From positions 1-64,000 of the forward strand of contig DGVD01000010.1 of assembly GCA_002395835.1 (NCBI GenBank): 64,000 nucleotides of DNA, written 5' to 3'. The position numbers were made by a program, and so were the translations under genes. The notes under the pieces are model-generated. The model was given only the letters and a program-made list of their open reading frames with translations. It made no database searches and was not told where the DNA came from. Origin of the DNA: Bacteroidales bacterium UBA4293. GTDB lineage: Bacteria; Bacteroidota; Bacteroidia; Bacteroidales; Bacteroidaceae. This document shows positions 60,882-64,000 of this stretch, piece by piece; the stretch's first letter is position 1, and each line of letters starts with the position of its first letter.

Positions 60882-62135
60882 TTAACGCTTAGAAACAACT
60901 TCAGCTACATAAGCATCAATTTCCTTCATATAGTCCTCGCCTACAGGAACATTGTTGCGTACACAGAACTCATCATAAACAGCCTGCCATGGCATGCCCT
61001 TCTGCTCTTCAATCAGACCTAGTACCTTATAACCTTCACCAGCTAATTCCAACTTAGAAATACGCTCCTTTGGTTCCAGAAGAGCACGAAGCATACATTT
61101 CTGAGCGGAACGAGAACCGATAACATAAGCACCAATACGGTTGATAGAACCATCGAAGAAATCCAAACCATAATGTACACGCTCCAATGCACCAGCACGA
61201 ACAATTTCAGAGAACAAATCCTGAGTAGGATCATCCATGATAGTAACATGGTCTGAATCCCAACGAACAGGACGGCTAACATGTAACATCAGCTCAGGAA
61301 GGAACTGAAGCAATGCACTAACCTTATCACCAGGCATTTCTGATGGATGATAGTGTCCTGTATCAATGGTCTGCATCATGTTATGAGAAGCAGCATAAGC
61401 GGTATAGAAATCATGTGAGCCTACAGTGAAACTCTCCAAACCGATACCGAATACTTTACCTTCAATCGTATCCTTCATACAAGGCTGCTTCTTTGCAAAA
61501 ATCTCATCCAAAGACTCCTTGAGTAATCTACGATACAAATAGTGATTTACACTCTGGTCCTTGCAACCATCATGCACCCAAAGGTTCATGATACAAGGGT
61601 CATTTTGAGCCTCACCCATTGCATTGGCAATTTCACGACAACGCTTAGTATGTTCAATCCAGAAATCACGAATACCTTTATCTGGGTTAGATAAAGTAAG
61701 ATTACCACTCTTAGGATGAGAGAAAGAAGTTGAATTGAAATCCAACTTAGTATCTGTCTCTTTACCCCAGTCAATCCAGCTCTGGAAATATTCTACAGTT
61801 ACTTCATCACGATCCACAACTTTACCCTTAAAATCACCATAGATTTCATGTAGATTCAGACGATGATTGCCTGGAATCAAAGATTTTGCCTTCAGTACAT
61901 CAGAACGAAGTTCATCTATGTTCCGAGCTGCACCAGGGAAATCACCCGTACTTTGAATACCACCGCTAAGTGAGCCAGCCTGAACCTCAAAACCCTTAAC
62001 GTCGTCTGCCTGCCAGCAGTGCATGGACAAATGGAAATCCTGCAACTGACTCAATACCTTCTCAGTATCTACACCTACTTCTGCAAAACGTTCTTTTGCT
62101 ACTTCATACGCTTTCTTAACTAATTCTTCTTTCAT
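60882..62135 (-). CDS. rhaA: L-rhamnose isomerase
   Basis: This 417-residue TIM-barrel enzyme has the signatures LHMHCWQADDVKGFE-like LSMHCWQADDVKGFE, NLWVHDGCKD, DTGHYHPSEMPGDK and PVRWDSDHVTIMDD, which carry metal ligands. It converts L-rhamnose to L-rhamnulose. It is called rhaI in Bacteroides. It is the second gene of the operon, 25 bp after the kinase. Confidence 0.95.
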   Translation of the reverse strand: MKEELVKKAYEVAKERFAEVGVDTEKVLSQLQDFHLSMHCWQADDVKGFEVQAGSLSGGIQSTGDFPGAARNIDELRSDVLKAKSLIPGNHRLNLHEIYGDFKGKVVDRDEVTVEYFQSWIDWGKETDTKLDFNSTSFSHPKSGNLTLSNPDKGIRDFWIEHTKRCREIANAMGEAQNDPCIMNLWVHDGCKDQSVNHYLYRRLLKESLDEIFAKKQPCMKDTIEGKVFGIGLESFTVGSHDFYTAYAASHNMMQTIDTGHYHPSEMPGDKVSALLQFLPELMLHVSRPVRWDSDHVTIMDDPTQDLFSEIVRAGALERVHYGLDFFDGSINRIGAYVIGSRSAQKCMLRALLEPKERISKLELAGEGYKVLGLIEEQKGMPWQAVYDEFCVRNNVPVGEDYMKEIDAYVAEVVSKR

Positions 62136-62160
62136 AATTTTATCTTTAAATTGTTTATTA

Positions 62161-63624
62161 TTAAATATCTTCTCTATAAATGCTCAAATACTTCTCATAG
62201 CCCTTGTCCCAAAGTTCTGCGTCCTGAGGCAAATACTCTTGGGTCTCAATAGATTTAGCGATGAGCTGACGCATTTCACCAATAGTTTCTACAAGACCTG
62301 CAGCTTTAGCTTGAAGCATGATGTTACCTATAGCAGTACCTTCCACTGGACCTGTTGTAACTGGCAAATTCACTGCATTTGAGGTAAACTGACTCAACTG
62401 CTGGTTGCGTGATCCACCTCCAATAATATGCAATCTTTCAATAGGGAAACCTGCCATCTCACGGAGGATATTCATCACCTGACGATATCGCAGTGCCAAA
62501 CTATCAAAAATACATCGAGTGATTTCACCATATGTTTCAGGAACATATTGACCAGTAACCTTGCAATAGTTCTGAATGGCTTCAATCATACTGACTGGAT
62601 TAGCAAAACATGGAGAATCAGGACTAATCAGACTCTGAAATGCAGGAACCTTCATAGCTGCTTCTATCAATGTTCCATAGTCGTAATTCTCCTTCCACTC
62701 TTTCCGACAACGCTCCAAAAGCCACATACCACAGATATTCTTCAAGAAACGAGTAGTTCCCTCGACACCACCTTCATTCGTGAAATTAGCCTCATAGCTC
62801 TTTTCATTAATAATAGGTTCCTTAGCCTCTATACCCATCAGGCTCCAAGTTCCAGAGCTTAAATATGCAAAGTTGTCATTCATGGCAGGAACAGATGCAA
62901 CGGCAGAAGCTGTATCATGCCCTGCTACTGCTATGACTGGAACTGCCCCTAAACCTGTCATTTGCTGAATCTCTGTTGTCAAAACGCCAATTTGAGTACC
63001 TGGAAGTACCATAGGAGCAAACTGTTCTTGACAGATGTGAATAGCATCAAGCAACTCCTTATCTAATTCCTTTGTTACAGGATTCAAGATCTGACTAGTT
63101 GAAGCTATCGTATATTCTGTTACCATATTCCCTGTAAGCATATAGCTCAGGCAATCTGGAACAAAAAGTATTTTGTCTGCAGCTTCAAGTATAGAGCTAT
63201 TCTCTTTTCTCAAAGCAGCCAGTTGGAACAAGCTATTGAAATTCATGAACTGGATGCCTGTCTTCTGATAGACCTTTTCCTTTGGTACCAATTTGAAGTA
63301 CTCTTCCATGATACCAAAAGTATGTGGGTCACGATAGCTATAAGGATTACCCAACAGCTGCCCATCCTTACCGATGCAGACAAAGTCCACACCCCAAGTG
63401 TCAATACCAATAGACTGAATGGCTATGCCTTCTTCAGCTACCTTCTTCAAACCTTTAATAATTTCATGATAAAGTGCATAGATATCCCAGAAAAAATGGC
63501 CATTTACTTGAATGATAGGATTAGAAAAACGCGTAATTTCACGCTGTTCCAAACCTTTCTCTGTCATGATACCTAATAAAGTTCTGCCAGAAGTTGCACC
63601 TAAATCGACTGCAAAGAAATTCAT
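62161..63624 (-). CDS. rhaB: Rhamnulokinase
   Basis: This 487-residue FGGY-family sugar kinase starts MNFFAVDLGATSGRTLLG. It has IDTWGVDFVCIG and the ATP-binding region IIGGGSRNQQLSQF in the C-terminal domain. VAGHDTASAVASVP holds the catalytic Asp. It phosphorylates L-rhamnulose at C1. It is the first gene of the operon and is called rhaK in Bacteroides. Confidence 0.95.
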   Translation of the reverse strand: MNFFAVDLGATSGRTLLGIMTEKGLEQREITRFSNPIIQVNGHFFWDIYALYHEIIKGLKKVAEEGIAIQSIGIDTWGVDFVCIGKDGQLLGNPYSYRDPHTFGIMEEYFKLVPKEKVYQKTGIQFMNFNSLFQLAALRKENSSILEAADKILFVPDCLSYMLTGNMVTEYTIASTSQILNPVTKELDKELLDAIHICQEQFAPMVLPGTQIGVLTTEIQQMTGLGAVPVIAVAGHDTASAVASVPAMNDNFAYLSSGTWSLMGIEAKEPIINEKSYEANFTNEGGVEGTTRFLKNICGMWLLERCRKEWKENYDYGTLIEAAMKVPAFQSLISPDSPCFANPVSMIEAIQNYCKVTGQYVPETYGEITRCIFDSLALRYRQVMNILREMAGFPIERLHIIGGGSRNQQLSQFTSNAVNLPVTTGPVEGTAIGNIMLQAKAAGLVETIGEMRQLIAKSIETQEYLPQDAELWDKGYEKYLSIYREDI

Positions 63625-63652
63625 AGTAATATTTTTGTTTTAGATTACATCG

Positions 63653-63782
63653 CAAAGATAATGCAAATTGTTCCGTTTACACTTATGTTTTTTGACCAAA
63701 GGCTTATTAGATTTGTCCAAAGAACAGGAATTTTATATAGACTTATGTTTTTTGACCATGAAAGATTAAATAAATGTCCAAA
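63653..63782 (-). promoter_or_regulatory. Rhamnose operon promoter with AraC-type paired half-sites
   Basis: On the minus strand TATCTTTG (63660-63653) is the -7 element and no TTTG is seen at -33. Upstream an 18-bp direct repeat ACTTATGTTTTTTGACCA occurs at 63681-63698 and 63741-63758, exactly 60 bp apart. TTGTCCAAA (63713-63721) and ATGTCCAAA (63774-63782) complete four half-sites with the core TGnCCA. Spacing inside each pair is 21 and 22 bp, typical for AraC-family activators. Confidence 0.75.
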
Positions 63783-63869
63783 TAAGAACTCACTTACAAA
63801 AAAAATATTAATATTGCAGAACAAAACCTTAAACTATTATAACCTCATAAATCTGATTTGTACAAGGAT

Positions 63870-64000
63870 ATGCTTAAACCTATCAAATACATAACAGAAA
63901 ATGAAAGAGACTATCTTTGGGGATTGGTAGTCTGTTCTGTAGGATATCAAAGCATCCAACCTGGTGAGAACTACCCTCCCAGTTATCACAACCAAGAACA
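63870..64000 (+). CDS. rhaR: AraC-family rhamnose regulator, N-terminal part
   Basis: From the ATG at 63870 (AAGG just upstream) an open frame reads MLKPIKYITENERDYLWGLV, then VCSVGYQSIQPGENYPPSYH, and runs off the right edge. The WGL..V.S.GYQ.I.PG..YPP pattern matches the N-terminal cupin-like domain of the Bacteroides RhaR AraC-family activators. Its divergent position next to rhaB and the AraC-type sites in between support the assignment. Only about 43 codons are visible. Confidence 0.75.
   Translation, partial: MLKPIKYITENERDYLWGLVVCSVGYQSIQPGENYPPSYHNQE

Noticed and set aside
1..64000. tRNA or rRNA genes
   Set aside because: No cloverleaf-like conserved GGTTCGAATCC-type segments or rRNA signatures were noticed in the gaps; a covariance-model scan was not possible here.

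Overview
The window comes from a Bacteroidales-type genome (Bacteroides / Phocaeicola / Prevotella relatives). Four things point there. Promoters fit the Bacteroidetes consensus TTTG-N19-21-TAnnTTTG, and several matches are exact. Characteristic families are present: DUF4492 next to cydAB, split GcvPA/GcvPB, DUF4369-TlpA lipoproteins, a TPR hybrid two-component protein and many secreted glycosidases. The rhamnose locus has the Bacteroides arrangement (kinase, isomerase, permease, aldolase, with a divergent AraC-type regulator). The porphyrin genes fit an organism that makes heme only from late precursors. Species cannot be fixed from the sequence alone.

Layout. The left edge holds the start of a transposase-like HTH gene. 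Next come a TlpA-like lipoprotein and an ArsR-type regulator (minus strand). Divergent from them is a four-gene operon at 2-8 kb: TonB-dependent receptor, AmpG-like permease, HemN and a HemY-type protoporphyrinogen oxidase, probably a porphyrin or heme precursor uptake and conversion unit. At 8-15 kb lie an HxlR regulator with a divergent cupin, a CDF metal exporter behind a perfect 17-bp inverted-repeat operator, a Sel1 protein, a GH9 glycosidase, Ogt, thioredoxin, and a winged-helix regulator with its membrane-protein partner. At 15.7-20.7 kb a VWA protein fused to a macrodomain-like module, an ADP-ribosylglycohydrolase, DUF4492 and cytochrome bd (CydAB) appear to form one transcription unit. 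At 21-28.5 kb are a TPR hybrid sensor/AraC regulator, a divergent secreted protein of unknown family, a decayed TonB-receptor tail, a stand-alone copy of the macro-like module and a CE1 esterase.

From about 29.5 kb base composition becomes visibly more AT-rich. The second half holds a GH3 glucosidase; lipoate ligase followed by the whole glycine cleavage system and lipoamide dehydrogenase; a DUF4332 protein, a tyrosine phosphatase and an LTXXQ-like protein; an AspT/YidE-type transporter; a Tricorn-like protease; a second GH3 enzyme; NamZ with a sodium:solute symporter (likely MurNAc release and uptake); an RluA pseudouridine synthase; threonine dehydratase; an OPT transporter with a MalY/PatB lyase; an isoaspartyl peptidase; and the L-rhamnose operon with the start of its AraC-type activator at the right edge.

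The most unusual items are the VWA-macro-like/ADP-ribosylhydrolase pair leading into cytochrome bd, an array of four 7-1-7 palindromes with an exact 23-bp period at 57537-57620, the perfect operator around the CDF promoter, and AraC-type paired half-sites in front of the rhamnose operon. No rRNA, tRNA or CRISPR array was seen.
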